A DNA stretch of 64,000 bases. It comes from Serinus canaria. Lineage: Eukaryota > Chordata > Aves > Passeriformes > Fringillidae. Each line of letters opens with the position of its first letter. Within the stretch, counting starts at the first letter, position 1. Of this stretch, positions 25,301 through 36,700 are shown piece by piece. The stretch is taken from positions 29,637,245 to 29,701,244 of the forward strand of contig NC_066316.1 in assembly GCF_022539315.1 (NCBI RefSeq). The letters are read 5' to 3'. A model generated the notes under the pieces. It was given only the letters and a program-made list of their open reading frames with translations. It was not told the DNA's origin and made no database searches. The translations under genes were made by a program, and so were the position numbers.

Positions 25301-27174
25301 TGAGAAGCAAGTCGATGCCAATAATATTTCTGTGGCTAATATTTCTCTTTAGATATCCTCTCCTTCAAGCTCTCCACATGTACAGCTCACATGGACTTCA
25401 GGGAGTGTCCTATAAATTTAGAAGTTGTGAATTTTGGACATTTGATGAGTGGAATACACAACTTATATGTCTCTTGCTATTTAAGTGAAATTATGAAAAT
25501 GGGAAAGCAAAGTTTGTCTGAAACTATTCCTCGTTTCCTTTTTCTTCTGTTCTGAGTGTTGCCTCTTTGCCATCTCTAGAGGAGATAAATACCAAAACTC
25601 GGTTATGTTTTCCAATTTTCATTCCAGTCCTGCAGCATTATTTTCTCCTGAAAATAATGTTGGGGTTTTTTTCAGATCATCATGCTTGTTATTGTTTCAC
25701 TCTCCAGCAGGGATTTCCTATTACTGTAATGTGAAGAATTTCAGTGAGAGAAATCTTCAGAAGCGGGGAAATACCACAAAACATACTCTAGGGACAGCCT
25801 TGGATGCTGTGTTATTATAATGCCTACAATTTTTCTATGTGGTTACAACAGAGTGATTCTGATAATAAAATGGCAACGAGATTCCCAGTCCTGTAACTAA
25901 AATGACTGCAAAGTGACATTCAGAAGGCTTGCATATTTAGTGGAGAGCTGAACAAAACTAGTCCAAAAGAAACACTAGGCACAGAGATGAACTCTTGCCC
26001 TTCTTGGGCATGTGATGCAGCTGCCTTGGATTCCCTGGCTCAGGCTCAGAACTTAAGTTCATCTTCTAAGAATGATAACCTAAATAAACATTTAAAATTA
26101 TAAAATTATGCTTTGCAGGGCATATGCCTGTCATTGTTGCCTGCCATTTGCCTATTAAATAGCAAAGAGCATTTTGAAGAGGAACCAGGAAGTCATAAAT
26201 CTGAACCCAGTTGATGGAGTTTGAATTTACACTTGCAGTTTCCCAGAAATATACCTTAGTAAGTGGGTTAAAAGTCTAATTTGGGCTTAGAAATCCTCTT
26301 CACTTTGTTTTGAGAATGAATTGTAATACATCCTGAAATATGAGACCTAAAAAGATGGTGACAGCTAATAAGAGGAAGTCTGACTCTATCTGTAGAGATG
26401 CAACATCTGGCCTAAAACATGACATATTATGCCTGTATAGGATTCTGGTCTGATAATTTTAATTTGGTTTTGAAAAATAAAGAGGGTGCTTCTCTGTGCC
26501 AGGTTGTCTTATGAAGAGCAAATTACTGAATGGTGTCTCCCTAAGGAAGATTTGGTCAGTTGTTTTTAAATGCATTGCAAGAGGAGAATAAAATGCTAAT
26601 TACATTTCATTCCTCAGAAGAGCAGTAGGTCTTTGAGAAGTGTATAAATATCTGCATTAAAGGATAGTTTGCCTTGCTTGGTGATTGGAGCAGGTAATTT
26701 ATGCATGAAAGCTATGCTATCTGCTGATTATTGTAATAGAAAAAGAAGTAGATTTTTCTTTTGCACAAATAATTATATATAGTAGCAAATCCTATGCCCA
26801 AAATCTCTTAAAGTCTAGTCTTCAGAGAGAGTAGGTTTTAAGTCTTTTCAATTATAAGAGAGCAGAAAAGCAAAAGGTTACACAATAAATGAGAAAAAGA
26901 AAAGATTATTTCTAAGATGCTTTTAGTTCTAGAACTATTCTTTAGCATGTGCCAGTATGTTCAGATATGCAGTTGTAGAATCTTCATTATCAAATCCGGG
27001 TTTCATTAATCAGAACAAAAGTATCTTTCAAATGCATGGACCTTGAAGAAAAATAGCCTATTAATATCAGGCAGCTTGGTGCATTTTCTATTGTATTTGA
27101 CATGCCACTTTGTAGAGTTGTCTTCTTGTTTGTGAATTTATTTTTATTTTTCTCTTTAAAAATATAATTTCCAG
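13389..27174 (+). other. KIF6: KIF6 intron, 13.8 kb
   Basis: Large AT-rich intron bounded by gtaata and atttccag. I recognise no CR1, LTR or gene in it. Low-complexity features are a short GT/TA tract at 16444-16470 and runs of T at about 16619-16627, 21660-21672, 22856-22873 and 23108-23120. The longest open frame, 133 residues on the minus strand at 16401-16802, is low-complexity and shows no domain. Nothing else is supportable. Confidence 0.8.
16444..16470. repeat. Short GT/TA microsatellite
   Basis: A run of alternating GT (about seven units) passes into tatatacgtatc. It is a simple-sequence tract within the 13.8-kb intron; no further meaning is apparent. Confidence 0.8.
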
Positions 27175-27280
27175 GTTGGATGAGTTAATTGAAACATTTC
27201 TCAAAGATAATGATCCTGATAGCTCTCTAGATGTTGGTGCTGACATGCGGAAGATCAAGTATTGCTTCGTTCATATGAAG
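27175..27280 (+). CDS. KIF6: KIF6 exon: stalk, VGADMRK segment
   Basis: Internal exon of 106 nt: one base completes the split Gln codon, then 35 full codons, ending in phase 0. It encodes LDELIETFLKDNDPDSSLDV followed by GADMRKIKYCFVHMK. The VGADMRK stretch and the following aromatic/basic pattern correspond to the conserved block after the neck in KIF6 (human LEVGADMRKVHHCFHH as I recall it). The preceding part is an acidic, hydrophilic linker. The acceptor is atttccag, the donor AAG|gtattt. The frame is intact. It starts a compact cluster of three exons within 3.3 kb. Confidence 0.95.
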
Positions 27281-28153
27281 GTATTTTTTTTAAACGGAGA
27301 TGAAAATGTGGCTGGTACTCTGCAAGTAACTTGGATATTCATGGTTGAAAAGTGTTAAAAGGAATTCAATGTAGTTGAGAGGTACTGGGAAAGGGTAAAG
27401 CAATTGAACTTTAAATAGTGTGGAAGACTCACAGAAAACTTAAATTTAACTGGGAAAATTCAGCAGCATTTTGTGGAAACATCAGCAAGGATCACAGTCT
27501 GCAGTAAATTGTAAGAGAGCACTGGAAGTTATTGGAATCAAGACAAGTTGTTTTTATATGGGTAGATATTCTCATCTGTGTTTCCAGCATTACTGAGTCT
27601 TTATTTTGGACAAACTATGTTGACAGAGGTAAAAATAGGTCATAAACAGGTTATAGGTTATAAAATAGGTTATAGGTTAAAAACACTATATCCCTTTATC
27701 TGTTACACTAATTCTCATGGTGTGGAAAGACCTTCTGAATCATTGAGAAAACAAGATACACTTGATAATTGTGGAATTATAGAAAATAATACTTTTCTAT
27801 ATTTTGGGATATAGTTTTTCCAGTAGTGTACACATTCCTGATTTTGATTTATTGTCCAAAAAAATTATTTTTAATTCTATTTTTAATATTGAAATTCTGT
27901 GATACTAGAGAACACTGGAGGTTGTGTAGAAAGAGTAAAGTAAATTGCACCCTTGCCAATGAAGATTAGAAACCACAATTTGTTTCATACTTGATACAAT
28001 CGAATAATTTGACAGTCAACTGTGGCATGATTTTTTTCTGTCAAGAGTATAGAAAGGTTTTACCTTTCTTACTATAGCTAGACTCTCTCAGAATAGAATA
28101 CACAGCTGGAGGGAAAGTTAAAGGGGTGTGCTTTTTTTTGTTTCTCCTTATAG
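27281..28153 (+). other. KIF6: KIF6 intron, 0.87 kb
   Basis: The shortest intron in the window, bounded by gtattt and ccttatag. It contains a short imperfect tandem array of an aggttataggttataaaa-like unit at about 27628-27684. Nothing else is recognised. Confidence 0.85.
27628..27684. repeat. Short imperfect tandem repeat (aggttata unit)
   Basis: About five copies of ggttata or ggtcata, separated by short A-rich spacers (pattern aataggt...aacaggttataggttat...aataggttataggtta). It looks like local replication slippage. It is not telomeric repeat, because the unit is not TTAGGG. Confidence 0.6.
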
Positions 28154-28280
28154 CAAATTATAAATCACCCAATGAGTTCAGGTAAAAAACTGCTGTCACA
28201 AGACATCTCTGAAGAAAAAAGCTGTAATGAAGAACTGGAAAAACTGAAAGGACTTCTGCAACAAAGAGACAATGAAATCA
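28154..28280 (+). CDS. KIF6: KIF6 exon: stalk coiled coil
   Basis: Internal exon of 127 nt, entering in phase 0 and leaving one base into a codon (A|AT, Asn). It encodes a Ser/Lys-rich linker, QIINHPMSSGKKLLSQDISE, then EKSCNEELEKLKGLLQQRDN and EI. The second half, EELEKLKGLLQQRDNEI, is a predicted coiled-coil segment matching the LRDILKQRDNEINIL block of human KIF6 as I recall it. The first half is more divergent, as expected of a linker. The acceptor is ccttatag, the donor TCA|gtatcc. Joining to the next exon gives QRDNEINILVTMLKK, a good match to the family. Confidence 0.93.
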
Positions 28281-30286
28281 GTATCCTTTGTGGGGGAAAA
28301 AGTATTATTGGGTTTGAGATGATCTTACAACCATTTTTCTTTTTGTGAGAGAGGCTGTACTGTGTTAAAGGAAATATTCAATTCCCAGCTTTTATGTGAC
28401 AGGACTTCTGCTTTACACCTGCTTCTCTTTCCATTTTTACCAAAATCAAAATCCTGGATCCAAGCACTACTTAGCTTTAGAATGGTCCAACCAATAACCA
28501 AATATTGTGGATCAGGCCACATCTAAAACATTCTCCTCAAACAAATTAAACTACTTTTTAGAGAGGGAAACTGATGCTATATAAAGACCAATCTATTACC
28601 TTACAAAGAATAGAATTTCCTCTATGTGTTATTTTTAGCCAAATGAAGTGTTGCTTTGGGGACTACTGGCAACTTGCCCTTAGAACTAATATAAAACTTG
28701 TACTTTTTGCATTTAAATTTAAATCTTTTTTGCACATAAAAGTGCTAAACTGCTCAGATGTGCTTTGTCTGTTTCACTGCCTCGCAGGAAAGACGAGTAG
28801 CTGCACTGCAGCGCAATGGGTGGGAGGTATTTTTAGCAGGTTGGCAGACCTGTGGGCAAACCACAGCCACTGCAGCCCCAGCTTTGTGGCTACTCGTGAG
28901 GAAAGTTTGTAATACAGAAGAAAAATTAAAATATGGAGTTGTTGAATGTAAAGGTAACAGGGGTTTTCTCACAGTTATTAGTCAAGAGCAAAGTCAGTTG
29001 CATTCTTTGTGCTCAGCAATTTCAGCTCAGTTTTATATGTCAAATGAGAATGCCTTTTTTCACTGGGTTGTAGAATGATACCTGTCTGGACTGAAGTGGC
29101 AGGAAAGCCTCCCCATTTTGTTCTTTCACAGATGATAAGATTATGTTTTTCCAAGGTGCAGTTTCAAATAAATTTAGCTAAAACACTAGCTCATTTCTTT
29201 CAAAAAATTCTTCCTTTTTTTTAAATGTAAATTTTAATATCTGAATTCCCAGAAACATTTCCTCCTGAAATGAATTACTTCATTAGTATGAGCAAAAAAA
29301 GCAAAAGATTTCTATCAAATGCACTTGTGCTCAACAGATTTATACAGCTTTGCTCACAGAAGTAAAAGCAGGAAACTTGGGCAAATCCATGTAAGAGTTA
29401 AATAGAAAGAATATAGGAAGACTTTGAAGACAAGACTGACTTAGAGAGTCTGCAGGGGCTAAGCAACAGTGCATTATCACTAGAACATTAATAACATGTC
29501 TAATGTGATGAAGTGGTGGGGAGTATGGAAGCTGTTGAATAAACTATGAGTTCCCTCTTTCCTACAGTAGCTAGAAGCTATCATAAAAACTCAATTGGAA
29601 ATTGTTTTATTGTTATTATCTGGTCTAGTTAATAATATTTCCCAAAGACTACTTAGAATTTCTGCTGTTCATTAAGACTATTAATTAGGATTAAGAGTAA
29701 CATATAAAAAAAACATATAGGGACTTCAGTGTTGCTAATTGAATGCATGCAGGATTTCCATTATATGTCCCTATAAGCTATCAGGCAAAATGTATTTATA
29801 TCTAATATACTTCCAGTAAAATCACAGTGTTATTGCAAGAAATTTCCTAAAGACTTTTTCTGAATTTTAGTGGATCTTTTGTGAAAAGCTTACAGATAGG
29901 ATATACTTGCAAGGCTACCTTTAAATTAAGAGGTTTTTTTCCTTTTGTTTACAAGCTTTTTTATTACAGAATTTAAAAAATAAAAAGGGCCTACCACAAT
30001 GGCAATAAGATCCTGTTTTCTGTAAATGCTTTTATCAGGAGTTGATTGAATGGGATCAGCCATTGTGGTCAATGTGTGACTTTATTATTGTTTTAGTAAG
30101 AACTAATCTGCTGTTTGGAAAAACTGAGGTGGATGAAAATAATTGCAAAGAATATGTCCAACTTTATTTTCACATTCACACATTTGCTTCCATAATGTGA
30201 TTTTTTTCACTTTGGAAAAAAAAGGGCTTATGAACAAACAATGATGATAGTTGCTTTAAAAAAAAAATCCTTAATATATTTTGCAG
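28281..30286 (+). other. KIF6: KIF6 intron, 2.0 kb, with a GC-richer patch
   Basis: Intron bounded by gtatcc and a T-rich tract ending in gcag. It is mostly AT-rich. The exception is about 28780-28900, which is visibly richer in G and C, has an acceptor-like ctcgcag, and is open in the frame that the preceding exon would feed (see findings). No transposon was recognised. Confidence 0.75.
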
Positions 30287-30499
30287 ATATTCTGGTAACT
30301 ATGCTGAAAAAAGAAAAAAAGAAAGCACGAGATACTCTTTCCCAGCTTAATGCCACCTCTGCTGGTTCTGCAGTCTTGGAGCAGTCTCCTTTTATGAGCT
30401 TCGAAGAAAGGCAGAGTCCATCTAGATGTTCTAGTCAGATAGAGGCAAAAGTTTTCAGCTCTTCCATTCCCAAACTACCTTTTCTTTCCAGAGCAACAG
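30287..30499 (+). CDS. KIF6: KIF6 exon: basic coiled coil and variable linker
   Basis: Internal exon of 213 nt: two bases complete the split Asn codon, 70 codons follow, and one base (G) is left at the donor. It opens with ILVTMLKKEKKKARDTLSQL, a lysine-rich end of coiled coil conserved in KIF6 (human ILVNMLKKEKKKAQEAL as I recall it). A Ser/Pro-rich, apparently disordered linker follows, containing SPFMSFEERQSPSRCSS and ending PKLPFLSRAT. Counting residues to the next conserved block gives about 72 here against about 75 in the human protein, so no exon need be missing before the next one. The acceptor is atattttgcag, the donor CAG|gttagt. Reading into the intron meets TAG at once. Confidence 0.92.
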
Positions 30500-31670
30500 G
30501 TTAGTGTAATTAATGAAGTGAACAGTTATTGGATCATTCTAATATGATTTACAGTATACCCTTCAAATGTGATCCAAAACAAGGAAGCTTTATTTTCAGT
30601 ACTAGTCATATTGTGCTAATTCTATATCTAAAAATGCAAGGTTTTAAATCTAAAGCCCTCTAAGGTGCTGATGGCTTTTACAAACTTTGTAAATACTGTG
30701 TTGAACAGCCCTGTGGAACCATAGTATAAATGCAGTTGCAGGCCCTCAATTCTTTCAGTAATTTAACAGAAAAAAAATTGGGGTTTGAACATAATTCATT
30801 AAGAAACATAAGGAAATAATATTTTCCCTTTGAAGGTACATTTCAATTTATCCATATAAGTGATAGTACAGGATTTAAGTGTTTAAATCATTGTAGAAGC
30901 AACTCAAACAATTGAAAAAATATTGACCAGTTAGCATGGATTGCATAGTTTGGGAAGTTTTTATAGTGGTTATTTGAAAAAGATTAAGTGTGGAGCATTT
31001 CAATTTTCTTTCCTTACATTGTTTGAGCTGTTTATTTATAAAAATAGGTAACAATATTCTTGCAAGTTAATTTCAAAATCCACATAAAAAAACATCCAAT
31101 AACTGTAGATAGATTCTTCTTGCATGGTTTCATGTTTTCTTCATTTTCTAGTTGAATTGTTCAAATAAAAAGATTTTTTGGTGTCAGGTTCTAGAAGGGC
31201 TTATGTTTTTGTAACTAAAGAACATACCTCATCCTAAATTATTACATATTCACTGTATATATTTCTGTATGCTTTTTATGCATTTTGGGGGGGCAGCTAG
31301 CTGAAAGAAAAGAGTTTTCAGTGTAAAACTCAGACATGGCAGCTGGCGAGTAGAAATTTAGATTTTGCTAGAGTACTTGTGGGAATGGTGTTCTTAAACC
31401 ATGTAAGGTTGCCAATTATCCTCTAAAATTGCATTGTATTGAACTAGTCAGTTTTCACACTTGTTTCAGTTGCTCAGCTACTGAGGAATTCCCTTTGCCT
31501 TCTACTGTTTATATTCACCATCCTTCTTCTCATTTTATAGGAAGAATTTATTGGATTTGGTGTCACAATAGTATAAACTAAATATAATCATGTCCTTATA
31601 ACACAAAACTTTTCATTACCTCAGAAATATGCCAGCAAATAATAGCTATATTTTATCAACTAATTGCTAG

Positions 31671-31719
31671 TATAATTACATCTTTTACACAGTGGCACTG
31701 TGTAAAAGATGTAATTATA
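31671..31719. repeat. Perfect inverted repeat, 24-bp arms, 1-nt spacer
   Basis: The left arm at 31671-31694 (tataattacatc then ttttacacagtg) is followed by a single G at 31695 and the exact reverse complement at 31696-31719. All 24 positions pair, and pairing stops at the next base on each side. It is too perfect to be chance in AT-rich DNA. It could be a young foldback or MITE-like remnant, or the product of a local template switch. With a one-base spacer the RNA would need to open a few pairs to form a loop. Confidence 0.95.
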
Positions 31720-31949
31720 TATTTAAAAATATATCTTTAAAAACTTTAAAGATCTTTAGAAAAACCCTCATAAGCATGAGAAAATTCTTAGTATTGATCA
31801 GAGCATTCCCTTTTTACAAACATTGTGTGGGTATGCTTATGTGAGTTTATATGTTTATATGAGTTTTCTTTGAATATAAAGTAGGAAGTTGGAGCGTGTC
31901 AGCTCAAATTGACTGGATTGTAGAACCTTATTGCCTGCACTCTACACTG

Positions 31950-32075
31950 GCAAGACCAGGTTGGATGGGGCCCTGAGCAGCATGCTCTAGTGGAAAATGT
32001 CCATGTTCTTGTCTGGGGGGTTGGAACTTGATCATCGTTGAGTTCCCTTGCAATCCAAACTACTTTGTGGTTTTT
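31950..32075 (+). mobile_element. CR1 LINE 3'-tail fragment
   Basis: A short fragment resembling the last part of a CR1: accaggttggatggggccct (about 31956-31975), a ctctagtggaaaatgtcc stretch, ggggttggaacttgatcatc, and gttcccttgcaatccaaact at the end. This is the pattern that in intact copies reads ggttggaactagatgatct and ggtcccttccaacccaaac. It is heavily truncated and diverged; the left boundary is uncertain. Confidence 0.7.
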
Positions 32076-32202
32076 TGCTAAGTTTGGATGAGGCATCATT
32101 CTCACTCAAGCACAGAGCCTCGTTTTTCACCTATTGAAAGCCTGAAAATGATGTTCATCATTATGAAATTATCTACCCATTTCAAGATCCATCTGAGCTG
32201 TA

Positions 32203-32241
<39 letters not shown>

Positions 32242-32242
32242 G
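32203..32242. repeat. TG/TA compound microsatellite
   Basis: About eight TG units are followed directly by about eleven TA units. Such compound tracts are usually length-polymorphic. Confidence 0.9.
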
Positions 32243-33345
32243 CTATTTTGTCTATAGGCTTTAAGAATTCATAAAGATTGTAAAAGGGCTTGGGCCTGGG
32301 CCAGGGTCAAACTCCCAGGTAGAAGCTTTCATGTAGTATTAAAGCTATTCTTTATCATTTAAACCCTTTGCATCCTTTACATTGTTTATTAAGATTTCAA
32401 TTTACAACATGAAGGCTATATGGTATGTTAACTATTTGAACAATTTAGCTGTTTTTTTAAATTAATTCTATACTCTCAAACCTGCTATCAGCCTGATTTA
32501 TTGCAATTTCACATCGTATTTCTAGTGTCTCTAATGTGTTTTCCATTTTCCTATCTCATTTCCTAATCCTGAAAATAAATTATGAAATCAAAAGAAAGTA
32601 TAGGAAAAAAAATACTTAGTTTAAGAATTTGGAGCATCTATCTAATAATTTGTTTTAGAAAAAAATATATTTAGATCCGTTCATTTATTTTGCAGTTGAT
32701 TTATTGTGTAGCTTTACATTTGCTTGCCCAGAAACAGATCTTTACCATTCTGTGATAGAATAATACTCTTACCACTTTTTCCCATATGATTTAGGACCAT
32801 ATATACATTGAAAGATATGTTTAACCAGGTTTCTTGTCTACCCTATCCAGACACTTCTTGAAGTAGGAGAAAGACAGTAATACTATTTCACTGCTGAGCT
32901 TGATGTAATAATCTGTGATAACAGGAAATTTATCATGATCTCATTACTGCAGTAAAACAATTCTTGGTCCAAATTTGTCCTTCAGCAGGCTGACTTTGAA
33001 GGTAAATGAGTAGTGACTTCTACAATGGTTAATGTTCTACAGGTAGAGCTGTAATTTATCTCTTTTTAAGTCAGTCCTGCATTGAATGTGCATGGTCTTT
33101 TAAGAAGAAACTGAGTGAACATAAAAAAATCTTCAAGGATTTGACATATGGTATTATTTACTTTCCTGAACACTCTGCCTTTTCCCCACCACGTGTATTC
33201 CTGAAACTCTAAACAGAAGCCTTTAATGGCAGTACAGACCCGAGGATTAAAAAGGCCTAACACCCAGATTTGATTTCCATGAAGGCTTTTGGGCACCATT
33301 ATATAATATTATCACCTGTTAGTACTAAGTTGTAAAGAGTTTATT

Positions 33346-33790
33346 CCATAGAGTCATAGAATTGCTTGGGTCATGTAAGGGTCCTTAAGAATCATTTAGT
33401 TTCAAATCCCCTTCCATGACCAGGAATGCCACTCACTAGACCAGGTTGCTCAGGGTCCCATCCACGCTGGCCTTGAACACTTCCAGGGATGGGGCATCCA
33501 CAACCTCTTTAGGCAACCTGTTCCAGTGCCTCACCACCCCCTGAGTAAAGAATCTGTTCCTAACACGTATTCTAAACACACTGTCTTTCAGTTTGAAACC
33601 ATTACCCTTTATCCTGTCACTACCTGTCCATATAAAAAGTCCCTCTCCCTCCTTTTTATAAGTCTCTTTACATAATGGAAAGACACAATGAGATCTCCCT
33701 GGATTCTTCTCTTCTCCATGCTGAGCAACCATAGCTCTCTTGGCCTGTGTCTGATTTAATGTTGAAAGGTACTTTTTCTGAACAGGAATG
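33346..33790 (-). mobile_element. CR1 LINE 3' end, antisense to KIF6
   Basis: 5'-truncated CR1 copy on the minus strand. Its 3' end is at the left: on the plus strand it begins ccatagagtcatagaattgc, the complement of the CR1 terminal motif. A minus-strand open frame over 33436-33816 reads RHWNRLPKEVVDAPSLEVFK, the familiar translation of CR1 3' sequence that often appears as a spurious predicted protein in bird annotations. It remains open for 126 codons, but this is not evidence of function. The 5' limit near 33790 is approximate. Confidence 0.9.
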
Positions 33791-36700
33791 TCTTTAGCTG
33801 CTTGTTTGAATATCATATTTGAAATAATGTCACTAGTAAAATATTGTTGAACATGAGGTTTGATATCACTGGAGACCTAACTAAGAACAGCTGAAACTGG
33901 TCATGTGGATAATTGTTGTTTTGTATTGTGCTTTTTTCAGTTTGTGTCAGAGTCTAGATTTGGCTGTTCTTGACAGCCACAGCAGAGGAATATGCCATTG
34001 CAGTGTCCTAGTAATGCCTTAGCTTTCTCTGCTGGTTTTGGATGACAGAGCATTGAATTCTACATTAATTAAAAATGATACCAGTTTACATGCTGTCAGA
34101 CTTGTTTTTCTTGGATCCCTGAAGACTTCTTTTAGGAAGGAGTGGATGGTAGGCAGGCTGACTGGAAGGAGTGGAAGGCTGCCTGCTGCTGTCATTTTGT
34201 CAGGTCAGATGGCATAAGACAGTGAACAGACCAGAACTTGTTGTCTTAGTTCAAGTGTTACACCATAAAAGGGGATAACTTGCTTTTTAATATCTATCCT
34301 CCATCACAGAGAGCTCTAAATTATAAATCTGTAACTACATGAGGGAGAGTGAGCAAAATAGTCTGACATATTAGCCCCTGTTATTATTGCATCATAATAT
34401 CTTTTCTGAATTTGAAACAGACATAATTGCCTATGAATTTAAATTATGTTTCAGATGAACATACCAAAAAATACAAAGATAAGTTATTGGCATAATAACC
34501 TGAACATAACAAATGCTTCAGCAATTTCACTTTTAATATAATCATTGAGTTCACCATAAAGTATCTACTGCAGCTTTAATTGTTTTAATAATTCATGTCT
34601 TCTAGACATATAATTGTAGAACTACATATAATCCTTAGGAGTTGAGTCAATAATAAATTAGTAGTTTCAGGATAAATCAGACAATGAATGAGTCTAGCAA
34701 AACAAGAAAAAAATCAGACTTCATCAGACAGTAGAGAGATAAATATTGTGTTGTATTTTACTTTTATTGCATTATATCACTTCATCTGTACAGAGAAGTC
34801 TTATTTTGGAATCACTCTGATTTCAATGACTGCTGCTTGCCTCTTAGGATAATTCTGTCAGCATAAAAGATGGATGATATCTTTTTTTCTCCTGCTAGAT
34901 TTGTTTTTCTCCTGAAATATAAACAGTTTGGTTACCAGAAAACAGTGTGACTATTGTGACATTTAAAGAATACAGTAAATCTTAGTAAGAGGTTCAAACT
35001 GTTGTATATGCTGATGGATTTGAGAGTGATTATTTTGCTTTCACCAAAGATTTTGTTAGGCTAATGTTTTGACCAGTTTGAGCCCTTTTTCTTTCATTGA
35101 GAAGTTGTGAAGTTTTTTGAGAGTTTTGTGAAGAATTTACCTAAGTATCCCATTCATGATTTAAGATCACTTTTTGCTCGACACCATGAACACACCTATA
35201 TAAAAAAGTATTCCTGCTTAAGGGCTGACAAGCTGGCTTAGAAATATAAGGTGAGAGATGGTTTCTATAAACAGATAAATATCATGAGAGCATGCATAAA
35301 TAGCATGAAAGTAGTGATGCTAACACACATACTACTCATTTCTCAATGCTAAATATTTTTCTCTTTTATTAAGAGATTTTAAGATATTTATCTTGTCTAT
35401 CTTATATATTTATGTAATAATTTGGGGGAAATATTTCCTTTTATTGTTGAAAATCTTTCTATTTTCTGAAAACAGAAAGTTCCCTAATGGAAAGGACTAA
35501 CTGAGATTTACAATCAGTGGTTTTTCATCTTATGTCTTTCAGTTCAGAGAAAAGGCAGGTCTCAAACATTCAGAAAAATTATATGCTTAGCAAACCCATA
35601 TGTTTCTTGGAGCATTTTCTGTGTCCAGTAGTGCTTTGGGATATCTGGGGGCAGAGTCTTGGCCCTGTGCTCATGACAGATCTTTTGTTAACAAACACAT
35701 GTAGTCATTTTATTGCTATCTGGCCAATAAAGGAGTTCACTGGTGCATTTAGGGCACTGCTCAGAATTACTGTTGATCTTTCTCATTAGTCAGAAAAGAA
35801 AGTATGTTCTACATTTTCTGTTAAAGGTCCAGGAAAAAGTATATTTCCCATTTGCTCTCCAGCTGAACTTCTACCATCTCCTAGTAACATGTAGTGCATA
35901 TTTCATTGCTACTCTTATATCTTTGTAATAACTATTTAAAACAAGATGTGATTTTTTGCTAATTTCTTAAGCATTAAATATTTTCTCTAGTGCAGAGTGA
36001 TTATAGTGTAAAGTGTACTATTGCCAAGTTTAAGGACCAAGCAGGAAGTATCAGACTTCACTGCTTGATTTAGTTGTTTTAAAAAGTCTTCAAAATAAAT
36101 TCAGCAAATATTAACAGTCAGCATAAGCTTTTGACCAATTTTACTGAACTTTACTTCTGATAAGCTTAAAAAAGGTATTTTCTGGTGTTTCAAGTTACCA
36201 GATAAAATGTTTATTGCTAGGGCTTCAATTTATGTCATAATTATGAATGTCTGTCTATCATCAATGAGACATGTTTGCAGCATGTAGCTGTGAAAATGTT
36301 TTACTCTGTCATGTGCTGTTAGACATTTTGGTATCTCTGTTGTCTTTAAGATCACAGTTTTATTCCCTTTTTACATCTTGTGGCATGAAAAAAAGTAAAA
36401 ATTAAAACTCAAAGTCATTTCTAAAACAGAATTACCCTTCTTAAATGTACACTGACTGCAATAAATACCAAGCAGACTAACTCTCTGAATTTATAGGAAA
36501 CTCAACTAGCTTCTGGGGCTTGCTTTTTTGTTTGTTTGGGATTTTTTTTCCAAAATCTATTCTTCTATCTGTACTTCTTCCAAGAGCTTTATTTTGTTGG
36601 CATTCACTGTGAGTCCAGTATGACTTTTGCTTGAGTGAGAACTTTGAACTCACTGAGGTTAGTAAACAGCAAAAAAAAAAAAAACTGTCTTAAGTTTCAA

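Noticed and set aside
27628..27684. Interstitial telomeric repeat
   Set aside because: The unit is aggttata-like and lacks TTAGGG.
28574..28912. Open frame of 112 codons read as an independent gene
   Set aside because: There is no domain, and the left half is AT-rich intron-like sequence. Only the right part was kept, as a speculative alternative exon.
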